A stretch of DNA of 64,000 nucleotides from Actinomadura sp. NAK00032 (lineage in GTDB: Bacteria; Actinomycetota; Actinomycetes; Streptosporangiales; Streptosporangiaceae). Every line of letters begins with the position of its first letter. Position 1 is the first letter of the stretch. The notes beneath the pieces were generated by a model. That model was not told the DNA's origin and ran no database searches. It worked only from the letters and a program-made list of their open reading frames with translations. The translations under genes were made by a program, and so were the position numbers. Below are positions 16,218 through 24,875 of the stretch, in pieces. The stretch covers positions 1,178,001 to 1,242,000 of the forward strand of contig NZ_CP054932.1 of NCBI RefSeq assembly GCF_013364275.1, in the 5' to 3' direction.

Positions 16218-17384
16218 TCAAGCCCCGAAGAAGTGGACCGCGTAGTAGACGACGGCGGCGACCAGGGCGGCCGCCGGCATGGTGAGGACCCAGGCGACGA
16301 GGATGTTGCCGGCGACGCCCCAGCGGACGGCGGACAGGCGCTTGGTGGCGCCCGCTCCCATGATCGCTGAGGTGATCGTGTGGGTGGTGGAGATTGGAGC
16401 GTGCCAGATGAAAGCGGTGGTGTAGAGGACGACGGAGGCCGTCGCTTCGGCGGCGAAGCCCTTCGGCGGGTCGACCTCGATGACCTTGCGGCCGAGCGTC
16501 CGCATGATGCGCCAGCCGCCCGCGTACGTGCCGGCGGACAGGGCGCCCGCGCAGACGATGACCACCCACCAGGGGACGGTGCTGCCGTCCGCGTGCCCGG
16601 TGGTGACGAGCGCGAGGACGATGATGCCCATGGTCTTCTGCGCGTCCTGCAGGCCGTGGCCGAGGGCGAGGGACGAGGCGGACATGGTCTGCGCGATGCG
16701 GAACCGGCGGCCTATCCGGCTGGGGTTGGCCCGCCGGAAGATCCACAGGATGGCCACCATCGCGAGGTAGGCGAGGCAGAACCCGACGACCGGTGACAGC
16801 ACCATCGGGACGGCGACCTTCTCGACGACGGTGTGCCAGTTCACCGCCGACACCGACGCCAGGCCGGCGCCGACGACTCCGCCGATGAGGGCGTGCGAGG
16901 ACGACGACGGCAGCCCGAAGTACCAGGTGATGAGGTTCCAGGTGATGGCGCCGAGCACGCCGGCGGCGACGACGGTGAGGCCGTGCAGCCCGGACGGGGG
17001 TGTGATGACCTCGCTGACGGTCTTGGCGACGCCGACCCCGAGCAGCGCGCCGATCATGTTCATGGCGGCGGCCATGCCGAGTGCGACGCGCGGTGTCAGC
17101 GCGCGGGTCGAGACGGCGGTGGCGATCGCGTTGGCGGCGTCGTGGAAGCCGTTGGTGTAGTCGAAGACCAGCGCCACGACGATGACGAGGACGAGGACGG
17201 CCATCTGCGCGTCGGACCGGAGCCCGAGCGCGCCGCCGATCATGACCAGCAGGATGCCGGCCAGCAGCAGCAGCCAGGCCCGGCCGGTGACCCGGCGCGT
17301 GGCCTGCTCGCCAAGGGAGGCGGGATCGTCCTCCGCGGACGGGTCCCGGGTGACGGTCACGCCGGGATCCTTGGCTGCGCTCAT
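16218..17384 (-). CDS. pit: Low-affinity inorganic phosphate transporter, Pit/PHO-4 family
   Basis: 388 residues, about 10 hydrophobic spans. The two PHO-4 half signatures are present: NGFHDAANAIATAVSTRAL near the N-terminus and GHGLQDAQKTMGI in the second half, plus GLPSSSSHALIGG. It imports phosphate (as metal phosphate) driven by the proton gradient. The ATG at 17384 overlaps the stop of the DUF47 gene (ATGA), so both are translated together. The N-terminus has a hydrophilic extension of about 40 residues. Confidence 0.93.
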   Translation of the reverse strand: MSAAKDPGVTVTRDPSAEDDPASLGEQATRRVTGRAWLLLLAGILLVMIGGALGLRSDAQMAVLVLVIVVALVFDYTNGFHDAANAIATAVSTRALTPRVALGMAAAMNMIGALLGVGVAKTVSEVITPPSGLHGLTVVAAGVLGAITWNLITWYFGLPSSSSHALIGGVVGAGLASVSAVNWHTVVEKVAVPMVLSPVVGFCLAYLAMVAILWIFRRANPSRIGRRFRIAQTMSASSLALGHGLQDAQKTMGIIVLALVTTGHADGSTVPWWVVIVCAGALSAGTYAGGWRIMRTLGRKVIEVDPPKGFAAEATASVVLYTTAFIWHAPISTTHTITSAIMGAGATKRLSAVRWGVAGNILVAWVLTMPAAALVAAVVYYAVHFFGA

Positions 17385-17998
17385 GATTCCTTGACCGCGA
17401 TGGTCTCGACCGTGTTGGCGACGTGCTCGAACGCGTCGGCGGCGTCCTCCAGCCGGTCGATGACCTGCTTCAGCTTCAGCACCGTCAGCGTGTCGTACTC
17501 GCCGCTGAACAGCTGTGCGAGCAGCTTGCGGTACACCTGGTCGCCCTGGTTCTCGAGCCGGTTGATCTCGATCCAGTACTCGTTGAGCTCCTTCATCGAG
17601 CGCAGCCGCGGCATGGCCTCGGCGGTGAGCTCGGCGGCGCGCTCCAGGACCTCCACCATGTTGACGATGCCTTTGGGGAACTCGTCGATCTTGTAGAGGA
17701 CGACGAGGTCGGCGGCCTCCTCCATCTCGTCCATGACGTCGTCTATGGACGAGGCGAGCTGGTAGATGTCCTCGCGGTCGAACGGCGTGATGAACGTTTC
17801 GTTCAGGCGGCGCATGATCGCGTGGGTGCATTCGTCACCCGCGTGCTCGCAGGCGCGCATCTTCTCCGCGATGGCCGCCCGGTCGGCGCCGTCGCTGATG
17901 AGTTCCACGAGGAGCCTGGCGCCGGTGACCAGGTTGTTCGCCGAGTCGGTGAACATGTCGTAGAAGCTGTCCTCACGCGGCGTGAGACGCAAGCGCAC
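17381..17998 (-). CDS. DUF47 (PhoU-like) family protein, Pit accessory
   Basis: 205 residues, all-helical. The family signature ETFITPFDREDIYQLASSID is present together with DDVMDEMEEAADL. DUF47 proteins resemble PhoU and are repeatedly encoded with Pit transporters, whose activity they are thought to tune. The start is the GTG at 17998 with AGGAG upstream; an earlier ATG at 18103 lies beyond the promoter-like TACGAT (18040-18035). It is the first gene of a two-gene operon with pit. Confidence 0.9.
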   Translation of the reverse strand: MRLRLTPREDSFYDMFTDSANNLVTGARLLVELISDGADRAAIAEKMRACEHAGDECTHAIMRRLNETFITPFDREDIYQLASSIDDVMDEMEEAADLVVLYKIDEFPKGIVNMVEVLERAAELTAEAMPRLRSMKELNEYWIEINRLENQGDQVYRKLLAQLFSGEYDTLTVLKLKQVIDRLEDAADAFEHVANTVETIAVKES

Positions 17999-18290
17999 GT
18001 CGTTCTCCTGATGTGCTGGAACAGTCCGCAGAGGATCGTAGGCGCTACCCGCCGTAAAAAGAACCTTTGCCCCAGCTTCGGCTGGTGTCACCCATCCTCT
18101 CACCTACAAGATTGCCCTAGATCGGCAGGTACATACCCTTGGCGCCGGGCCCTATCTGGAGGAACGCCCGCCGTTTGCGGGGCTTCCGGCGGCGGCGGGA
18201 GCCGCGCGGAGGTGACCGGAAGTGAGATTCATTACATCACCCGCCCGTGACCTGCGGCGGGCCGACGGCGCCGGGGCCGGAAATGACGAA
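17999..18290. other. Non-coding region upstream of the DUF47-pit operon
   Basis: About 290 bases with no supportable gene. It holds a minus-strand -10 candidate (TACGAT, 18040-18035). A TCACC pair at 18095-18115 has a 12-base period, so I do not call it a PHO box. Confidence 0.5.
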
Positions 18291-18321
18291 CCGGGGACGC
18301 CCCGAATCTCGGCGTCCCCGG
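18291..18321 (-). terminator. Terminator after the small gene at 18529
   Basis: CCGGGGACGCC and GGCGTCCCCGG pair across a 9-base loop, 26 bases past the stop. Confidence 0.6.
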
Positions 18322-18346
18322 AACCCAGCGAGCCCGGGACCTGCTT

Positions 18347-18529
18347 CTAGTCCTGCGGTGTCAGCTCGCGACGACCGGCTTCGTCGGACCGTACTCCGAG
18401 CACCATGTCGATTTCCGCGATGGTCAGCGGCCGCTCCGCCGCCGCCACCGCACTGAGCATCTCGGCATAGAGTTCGATCTCGTCCAGCGCAACACGGTCG
18501 TGGACGCGCAGATCAAGGTTCTGGCGCAC
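18347..18529 (-). CDS. Small conserved-looking protein of unknown function (60 aa)
   Basis: I take the GTG at 18529 because GGGAGG lies 8 bases upstream; the frame is open to 18655 but the added part is Arg/Gly-rich and not protein-like. The product starts VRQNLDLRVHDRVALDEIEL and continues with YAEMLSAVAAAERPLT, IAEIDMVLGV and a charged tail. It is helical and acidic, of a type common as small cytoplasmic proteins in actinomycetes. No domain is recognised. It has its own terminator. Confidence 0.6.
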   Translation of the reverse strand: MRQNLDLRVHDRVALDEIELYAEMLSAVAAAERPLTIAEIDMVLGVRSDEAGRRELTPQD

Positions 18530-18712
18530 CGCGTCCACCTCCCGTTCGTTCCCCACACCCAAGTCGAGGCTACGCTCACGGCCCCGACGGGCACATGACC
18601 CAAGAGGGCCATTCGCGGGCCACCTTGCCGACTGGTCTTCCCGGGTGATGCCCATCTGATGCCCCGCCCCGCCAACAGGGACGCACGACGCTCAGGTACC
18701 GGCGCGTTTCAT

Positions 18713-18731
18713 GGTGGGGGGCGACCCCCCA
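18713..18731. repeat. GTGGGGGG-CGA-CCCCCCAC palindrome
   Basis: A near-perfect G-tract/C-tract palindrome downstream of the AAA gene, similar in design to the one at 16191-16213. It may act as a terminator. Confidence 0.5.
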
Positions 18732-18773
18732 CGCCCCCCGGCAAGGGCTTCCGCGCGGGCCCCTTCGCTGCGC

Positions 18774-21700
18774 TCAGGTGCCCGCGCGGAAATCGCCCAG
18801 GAGCTGCTCCAACGGAGTTTCCGGGAGGTCGCGGGCGGTGAGGCGGGCGACGGTCGCGGCGTTGACGTCGGCGCCGGCGAGGCGGGCGGCCTGCCGGGCC
18901 ACCGTCTGCTCGAACAGGGCGCGGACGGTCCGCGCGTAGGCGAACCGGGGGTCCTCGCGCATCGCCGCGAATCGCGACAGCAGCTCGACGCGCAGCTCCT
19001 CGTCCAGCATGTAGAGGTCGCGCTCGGCGTAGCTCTGGAACAGCCGCACCATGTCGCGGTCGCCCATCCCGGTGAACTCCATGATCCGGCCGAACTCCGC
19101 GCGGAACGCCGGGTTGCCCGCGAGGAAGCCCTCCATCTCCGCCGCCGGGCTGGAGCAGACCACGATGAACCGGGTGCCGGACTGGTGCATCCGGCGGAGC
19201 AGCTCGTCCACGACGGCGGGCGCCCGGTCGAGCCGGTACGCCTCCTGGATGAGCAGCACCCCGCCGAGCGCCTGGTCGACCATGGCCGCGACGCGGTTGC
19301 GGGTGTCGACCTGGTCGCGCCCGGCCAGGTGGACGGGACGGCACGCCACCACGTGCCCGGACTGGAGCAGCCCCAGCGCCGCGTAGACGCCGCCGACCAG
19401 CCCCGCAACGGTCGTCTTCCCGGTGCCGGGCGGGCCGGTGAACACCAGGTGGCGGGGGGCGTCGCCGGACACGCCGTACCGCGCGCGGTCGGCGGCGAGC
19501 GCGGCCTCGTCGGCCAGCTCCCGCACCGCCGCCTTGACGTCCTCCAGCCCGGTGAGCTGGTCGAGCTGCCGCAGGTAGCCGCCGATGTCGCCGGGCGGCC
19601 GCAGCGCCGGCTCGATGCCCTCCGCGACGCCGGAGAGGTCGTCCGGGGTGAGCACGAGCCGGTCGTGGGACGCCCCGGCGCGTTCCATGTTGCGCTGCGC
19701 CGCCTGGTCCAGGTAGGCCTCGACGAGGCGGGCGTTGACCAGGTCGCCCGGGCCGCGGAGCCGCTCCAGGTCGGCCCGGACGGTCTCCAGCGCGGCCGCG
19801 CCGATCGTCACCCGCCGCTCGTCGGCGAGCAGGTGCAGCAGCGTCATCCGGTTGTCGAGGTCGCCGAAGTCGGGCAGCCGGTGGACGCGGAACGCCTGCA
19901 CGAGCTTCGGGTGCTCCTGGAGGAGCCGCCGGTACGCGTGCGGCTCGCACGTCGCGATCACCGGGGTCGTGTTCACCGGGTCGCGGCGGGCGCGGCGCAC
20001 CGCCCCGACGACGGCGGCCGGGTCGGCGGCGTCGGCGATCGCGACGTCCAGCCGCTCGAACAGGACCACCGGGCCCGGGCGGGCGAGCAGTTGCCCGATC
20101 CGCTCCGGCGGCGCGTTGCGGACGTCCTCGGCGTCGTGCGCGCGGATCGACCCGTCGCCGAGGCCCGCGTTCGCCAGCGTCAGCGCGATCATCCGGGACA
20201 GCCGGCGCTGCCCCGAGTGGGGGTCGCCGACCAGCAGCACGGCCGGGACGCCCGACTTGATCGCGCTCGGCGCGCCGTCCACCCGGGTCGCCTCGGCCTG
20301 GTCGCCGGTCGGCTTGGTCCACTCCTCGGCCTGCGTCCGGACGTCGCCGAGCAGGATGGACGCGTCGTGCTCCCCGTAGAGGAACCCGAACCCGAACCGC
20401 TCCAGGACGCGGCGGGTGCTGCGGTCGCTCGGCGGCGGGATCTCGTCGACGGGACGTTCCGGGGACGGCGTGTCGTCCAGGAAGTCGAAGTCGCCCACCA
20501 TCGTCTTGGACATGATCTTCGTCCCCGGAGGGGGCGCCACGGAGCCGCCGCCCGCGGGGACGGGCTGCGGCGGCACGGGCGGGGAGTCCTCGATGTCGCC
20601 GGGCCCGAGGACGCGCGTCCCGGGCGGCTGGTTCGCCGGCGGGGGAGGCGTCGGGGACTGCGCGGCCGGGCCGGGCTGCGGCGAACCCGGGCCCTCGACG
20701 CGGGTCGAGTACGCGTCGAACGTGGTCGGCTGCGGTTCAGGCGGGCCCACGGGCGCGGGCGGTTCCGGTTGCCGGACGGGCGGCGGCGGAGGCTGCGCCT
20801 GAACCGGTGCGGGGGCCGGGGCCGCACCCGCCGGCTGGTAGCCCAGCTGCGTGTAAGGGGGGACGAAGTCCTCGTCCTGCGGCTCCTCCTGCGGGGAGAA
20901 GCCGCCGAGCTGCGGTTCCGGCTGCGGAGCCGCGGCCTGCATCGGTGCCGGGTTCTGGACCGGCGGGGGCGGCGCCGGGCTCTGCATGGGCGCGGGCGGC
21001 TGCGCAGGCGCGGGAGCCGGTGGCTGCGCGGGCGCGGGCGGCTGCGAGGGCGCGGGCGGCTGCGCGGCGGGGCCGGGGCGCTGGAAACCGAGTTCGGTGT
21101 ACGGCGGGGCGACGCTCGCCTCCTCCTCACCGGAGGGCGTGCCGAGCAGCGGGTCAGGGGGTGCGAACGCGGCCTGCTGGCCGGGCCCGGGTTGCTGGTG
21201 CGCGGCCGGGGCGGCGGCGGGGCCGGGCGCGTCCTCCATGCGCGGCTGCGCGGGCGGCTGCACGAATGGCCGGTCGGGCTCGGACGGCGCGCCCTGCGGC
21301 TGCGGCGGCGTGCCGGGCGCGATGCCGGGCTGGCTCTGCATGGCGAGCGGCGACGGCTGCGCGGGCGCGGGGTTCGGCTGCGGCGTGGCCATCGTGGACG
21401 CGGCCGTGGCGCGGGCCCGGTTGCGCCCGATGATCCCGGCGATGATCGCGGTCGGGACGGGGAAGCCGCGCGGCCGGGCGGGCATCCCGCCGAGCCGGCA
21501 CCACGCCAGGTCGGCCTCGTACATCGCGGCCAGCAGCGACTCGGCGCCCTGCCCGGACCCGGCCGCCGAGCGCAGCGGCTCGGGCAGGCGCATGTCGGAG
21601 GGCCAGAGCCGGCGCAGCGGGTGCCCCTTCTGCTCCGCCACCGCCTGCACCGTGTACCGGATCTCCGGGTCGAGCCACGGGACGATCGTGCCGACCATGT

Positions 21701-22799
21701 CCTTGCGGACGACGTTCAGGTCGGCCGCGAGCAGCGCCGCGGCCACCAGCCGGGGCTCCAGGTAGGCCGGGTCGGCCGGGTCGCCGGACAGCTCGGCGAT
21801 CTGGTCGCTGAGCGTGTAGAACGCGTGCCGGAAGTTGTCCCCGGGCGAGCTCTCGTTCCGCAGCGACGGGACGAGGTGCGGCGGGCACCGGGTGAGCCAC
21901 TGCTGGACGATCGCCTGGTCGCCGTACGGCAGCGCGCCGTAGTCGACGGTCGGGTTGGCGAGCGTGGTGCTGAGGATGGCGAGCAGGGCGTCCGCCCGCA
22001 TCTGGAACCGGACGTCCTCGCGGAGCGCGCTGGCGACGGCCCACATCGTCCGCAGGACGACGACCGCCGCGTCCACCCGGCTGGCCCGGAGCCGCTCCGC
22101 GTACAGCGCGACGAGGCTCTCCAGGGTGGGCGGGGTGAGCCAGCGCGGGCCGTCCACGTCGGGCAGGGGGCGGGCCCGGTAGGGCTTCCAGAGGTCGAGC
22201 ATCTGCGCGTCGAGGCGCGCGTCGAACGCGGGGGCGGCCGAGCACCACAGCATCACGCCCCACGCGGCAGCGACGGTCGACGGCGTCTCGGCGGTGAAGT
22301 CCGGCCACCAGTGCGGGTAGTCGGGGGCGCCGAGCGTCGCGGCGGACTCGACGGTCGACCGGACGCGCGAGGTCAGGTCGGTCGCGAACCCGTGCCCGAC
22401 GAACGGCAGCCCCTTCGGGGGGTCGTAGCCGAAGTCGGGCCCGGCCGGGACGACGTGCGGCGGCAGGTTCGGCACCTGCCCGGCGCCCTGCTGCGCGGGC
22501 CTGGCCGCCATCCGGACGGCGGGCGTGCGGGGCGGCGGGCACAGGTACCACTGGCCGTCGGACGGGTGCAGCCGGTACCAGCGGGCCCACGCGCCGAACA
22601 GCCACCACGTCCCGTCGGGGAGCACGAGCATGCGGCCGCCGATGGCGTGGTGCCGCTGCTGCGGAGGCGCCGACGGCCACCACGCGGCGGCCACCATCGC
22701 CCGCGTGTCGCGCTCCGCCTCCGTGAACGGATCCTGCCCCCGCTGCGGGCTGGGCGGCGGAGCGCTGCCATAGCCCGGTCCCCACACCACGATGGTCAT
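18774..22799 (-). CDS. Large CbxX/EccA-like protein with a degenerate and a canonical AAA domain
   Basis: 1341 residues. An N-terminal region of about 470 residues has no recognised family; it is rich in Trp and has the segments FGAWARWYRLHPSDGQWYL and YPHWWPDFTAETPS. A Pro/Gln/Ala-rich disordered linker (about 470-790) includes two related motifs, PPYTELGFQ (about 563) and PPYTQLGYQ (about 646). Then comes a first AAA-like domain with GDPHSGQRR (about 858) in place of a Walker A, and a second with TGPPGTGKTT (about 1122), closest to CbxX/CfqX and EccA ATPases. Its Walker B is VLLIQEAYRL, with Gln where Asp is usual. It stands apart from the secretion locus at 39-64 kb. Role unknown; a remodelling ATPase is inferred. 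Confidence 0.8.
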   Translation of the reverse strand: MTIVVWGPGYGSAPPPSPQRGQDPFTEAERDTRAMVAAAWWPSAPPQQRHHAIGGRMLVLPDGTWWLFGAWARWYRLHPSDGQWYLCPPPRTPAVRMAARPAQQGAGQVPNLPPHVVPAGPDFGYDPPKGLPFVGHGFATDLTSRVRSTVESAATLGAPDYPHWWPDFTAETPSTVAAAWGVMLWCSAAPAFDARLDAQMLDLWKPYRARPLPDVDGPRWLTPPTLESLVALYAERLRASRVDAAVVVLRTMWAVASALREDVRFQMRADALLAILSTTLANPTVDYGALPYGDQAIVQQWLTRCPPHLVPSLRNESSPGDNFRHAFYTLSDQIAELSGDPADPAYLEPRLVAAALLAADLNVVRKDMVGTIVPWLDPEIRYTVQAVAEQKGHPLRRLWPSDMRLPEPLRSAAGSGQGAESLLAAMYEADLAWCRLGGMPARPRGFPVPTAIIAGIIGRNRARATAASTMATPQPNPAPAQPSPLAMQSQPGIAPGTPPQPQGAPSEPDRPFVQPPAQPRMEDAPGPAAAPAAHQQPGPGQQAAFAPPDPLLGTPSGEEEASVAPPYTELGFQRPGPAAQPPAPSQPPAPAQPPAPAPAQPPAPMQSPAPPPPVQNPAPMQAAAPQPEPQLGGFSPQEEPQDEDFVPPYTQLGYQPAGAAPAPAPVQAQPPPPPVRQPEPPAPVGPPEPQPTTFDAYSTRVEGPGSPQPGPAAQSPTPPPPANQPPGTRVLGPGDIEDSPPVPPQPVPAGGGSVAPPPGTKIMSKTMVGDFDFLDDTPSPERPVDEIPPPSDRSTRRVLERFGFGFLYGEHDASILLGDVRTQAEEWTKPTGDQAEATRVDGAPSAIKSGVPAVLLVGDPHSGQRRLSRMIALTLANAGLGDGSIRAHDAEDVRNAPPERIGQLLARPGPVVLFERLDVAIADAADPAAVVGAVRRARRDPVNTTPVIATCEPHAYRRLLQEHPKLVQAFRVHRLPDFGDLDNRMTLLHLLADERRVTIGAAALETVRADLERLRGPGDLVNARLVEAYLDQAAQRNMERAGASHDRLVLTPDDLSGVAEGIEPALRPPGDIGGYLRQLDQLTGLEDVKAAVRELADEAALAADRARYGVSGDAPRHLVFTGPPGTGKTTVAGLVGGVYAALGLLQSGHVVACRPVHLAGRDQVDTRNRVAAMVDQALGGVLLIQEAYRLDRAPAVVDELLRRMHQSGTRFIVVCSSPAAEMEGFLAGNPAFRAEFGRIMEFTGMGDRDMVRLFQSYAERDLYMLDEELRVELLSRFAAMREDPRFAYARTVRALFEQTVARQAARLAGADVNAATVARLTARDLPETPLEQLLGDFRAGT

Positions 22800-22888
22800 C
22801 GTAGTCAGCAGAACCCGCCCGGCGGGCCCCTGACCGGCGCGGAAGCGGTGTCCTCGCAGGTCAGCGCGAGATCAAGCGGGGCTTGACG

Positions 22889-23410
22889 TCACCGCCACTC
22901 GGCGGCGCGGTGCCGCTCGGCCTTCTCCATGTAGACCGTGGGCGTGTAGTCCAGGACGAGCCGGTCGTCGTCGGTCAGCTCCCGGACGATCTTGCCCGGC
23001 GTCCCGGCGACCAGCACCCCGGACGGGATCTTCTTGCCGGGCGGCACCAGCGCGCCGGCCGCGATCAGCGTGCCGGCGCCGATGCGGGCGCCGTTCAGCA
23101 CGATCGCGCCGATCCCGATGAGCGCGCCGGTCTCGACGTGGGCGCCGTGCACCATCGCCTTGTGGCCGAGGCTGACCCGGTCCTCCAGGACGGCGGGCAT
23201 CCCCGGGTCGCAGTGCAGGCAGCTGAGGTCCTGGATGTTGCACTCGGCGCCGACGACGATCTCCTCGTCCTCGGCGCGCAGCACCGAGCCGTACCAGACG
23301 CTGGACGCGCGGCCCAGGGTCACCCGCCCGACGACGACCGCGCCGGGCGCGACCCATGCCGACGGGTCGATCTGCGGCCGGTCCGCGCCCAACGCTCCCA
23401 GGTAGCTCAT
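22889..23410 (-). CDS. Gamma-carbonic anhydrase family protein (left-handed beta-helix)
   Basis: 173 residues with hexapeptide repeats ([LIV]GxGAxV type) forming a trimeric left-handed beta-helix. The three metal-binding His are in LSCLHCDPG and LGHKAMVHG. Such proteins (YrdA/PaaY/Cam-like) are zinc- or iron-binding; only some have proven carbonic anhydrase activity. Start at ATG 23410 with TAGCAT 7 bases upstream and no Shine-Dalgarno sequence (leaderless). It lies 89 bases upstream of the AAA gene on the same strand. Confidence 0.9.
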   Translation of the reverse strand: MSYLGALGADRPQIDPSAWVAPGAVVVGRVTLGRASSVWYGSVLRAEDEEIVVGAECNIQDLSCLHCDPGMPAVLEDRVSLGHKAMVHGAHVETGALIGIGAIVLNGARIGAGTLIAAGALVPPGKKIPSGVLVAGTPGKIVRELTDDDRLVLDYTPTVYMEKAERHRAAEWR

Positions 23411-23689
23411 GCCGCCGATGCTAGGACGCGGCCCGTCCCGCCCGCGGACCGGGGGGCATCGGATTTGACCGGATTGGATAGTTTGTCGAGCCCACCGGCA
23501 AGAAGAAACGGCAGCAAGAAGCGTGTTCCGGTTGCGCGAAAGGGGTGGACCGGACAAGAGTCGTCCTGACGTATCCGTGCGTCCCTGTGGTACGTCCGCA
23601 TCCTGTGGGCCCGCTCAGGCGGGTGAGGCTTGTTATCGCGTCCGACCCTGACGGGGTGATGACCCCCGCCAACGACCCCCCAAGGCACC

Positions 23690-24775
23690 ATGAGCAACGA
23701 AGCCGAGATCCTGCCCAACCTCCTCCAAGACGAGTCCTTCGAGATCGTCATGCGCGGCTACAACCGCCGCCAGGTCGACGACTACATCGCCCGCGCCCAG
23801 CAGAAGCACCGCGAACTGGAGGCGCGCCTCGCCCGCGCCCAGGACGACGGCGAGCGCCTCCGCCGCGAGATGGCCGAGCTCAGGGAGGCGCGCAAGCCCA
23901 CCGGCGACGACCTGAGCGACCGCCTCCGCCAGATCATCAACCTGGCCGAGGACGAGGCCCAGGACAAGGTCGCCCAGGCCGAGGCCAAGGGCGCCGAGAT
24001 CCGCGAGGACGCCGAGCACGAGTCCAAGCGCATCATCGACGAGGCGCGCTCGCACGCCGACAAGAACCTCGCGCAGGCGCAGGAGAAGGCCGACCGCGTC
24101 CTCGCCTCCGCCAAGAAGGAGTCGGACAGCGTCCTGTCGTCGGCGAAGCAGGAGGCCGAGCAGACGGTGACGAGCGCGCGGCTGGAGGCCGAGCGCACCC
24201 TCACCGCGTCCGAGCGCCGCGCCAGCGTGATCAACGAGGGCGCCACCCAGCGGCTCACCGCGCTGACCAAGAACCACACCCAGGCGCTGCAGCGGCTCAC
24301 CGAGATCAGCGACACCCTGCACCGGCTGCTCACCGCCGAGAACGAGGCCGGGCCGCTGGAGAAGATGGTCGAGGACGCCGTCCGGCAGAGCGGCCCGCGC
24401 AAGCAGGCCCCGCCCGCGCAGCCGGCGCCCGCCGCCAAGCCGGCGCCCGCCGCGACGGCCAAGCCGGCCACCGCCCCGGCGCCCGCGACGCCGAAGCCCG
24501 CGTCGGCCCCCGCCCCGGCCCAGGGCCCGGCGCCCAAGCCGGCGTCGGCCGCCGCGCCGCCCGCCGCGCCGTCGGTCAGGAAGCCCGAGCCGACGTCGGC
24601 CGAGCCCGCGGGGCCGTCCGCGCCGCCCGCGCCGTCCGCTCCGCCCGCTCCGCCCGCGCCGTCCGCCTCGTCCGCGCCGCCGCAGGCCAAGCCCGCCCCG
24701 CGCCCGGTCGAGGACGCCGCCCCGGTGCACCCGCCGGTCCCGCCGCAGCAGCCCCGCGGCCCGATCGAGCTGTAG
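23690..24775 (+). CDS. DivIVA domain coiled-coil protein
   Basis: 361 residues. The N-terminal DivIVA-like segment FEIVMRGYNRRQVDDYIAR (about residues 17-35) carries the membrane-curvature-type motif. A long coiled coil runs from about 35 to 225 with Glu/Ala/Lys heptads, followed by a Pro/Ala/Lys-rich disordered tail (PAPAAKPAPAA and variants). Actinobacterial proteins of this build act in polar growth and the cytoskeleton; some are annotated as cellulose-binding. It is distinct from Wag31/DivIVA itself by the repeat-rich tail. A stable hairpin follows. Confidence 0.85.
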   Translation: MSNEAEILPNLLQDESFEIVMRGYNRRQVDDYIARAQQKHRELEARLARAQDDGERLRREMAELREARKPTGDDLSDRLRQIINLAEDEAQDKVAQAEAKGAEIREDAEHESKRIIDEARSHADKNLAQAQEKADRVLASAKKESDSVLSSAKQEAEQTVTSARLEAERTLTASERRASVINEGATQRLTALTKNHTQALQRLTEISDTLHRLLTAENEAGPLEKMVEDAVRQSGPRKQAPPAQPAPAAKPAPAATAKPATAPAPATPKPASAPAPAQGPAPKPASAAAPPAAPSVRKPEPTSAEPAGPSAPPAPSAPPAPPAPSASSAPPQAKPAPRPVEDAAPVHPPVPPQQPRGPIEL

Positions 24776-24808
24776 CGGAGCCGGGCCGCAGCACGCGCCC
24801 GTCCGCCC

Positions 24809-24853
24809 GGCGGTGCGCCCGTCCCCTCTCACGAGGGGACGGGCGCGCCGCCG
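24809..24853 (+). terminator. Strong terminator between the DivIVA-domain gene and def
   Basis: GCGCCCGTCCCCTC (24815-24828) pairs perfectly with its complement (24833-24846) over a 4-base loop; flanking CGGCGG/CCGCCG lengthens the stem to about 20 pairs. It ends 10 bases before the def -10 element. Confidence 0.75.
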
Positions 24854-24862
24854 CACGCTTTG

Positions 24863-24868
24863 TAGGAT
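24863..24868 (+). promoter_or_regulatory. -10 element of leaderless def promoter
   Basis: TAGGAT, preceded by TG (extended -10), ends 7 bases before the GTG start. Confidence 0.6.
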
Positions 24869-24875
24869 CTCGGGC

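Noticed and set aside
18095..18120. PHO box upstream of the DUF47-pit operon
   Set aside because: The TCACC copies are 12 bases apart, not 11, and point away from the operon.
18774..22799. EccA of the type VII system
   Set aside because: It is 16 kb from the ESX locus, twice the size, lacks the TPR N-terminus and has altered ATPase motifs; I keep it only as EccA/CbxX-like.
18711..22886. 1391-codon open frame on the plus strand
   Set aside because: It is antisense to the AAA protein gene; the translation is Arg/Gly/Val-rich without domains, as expected from GC-rich antisense frames.
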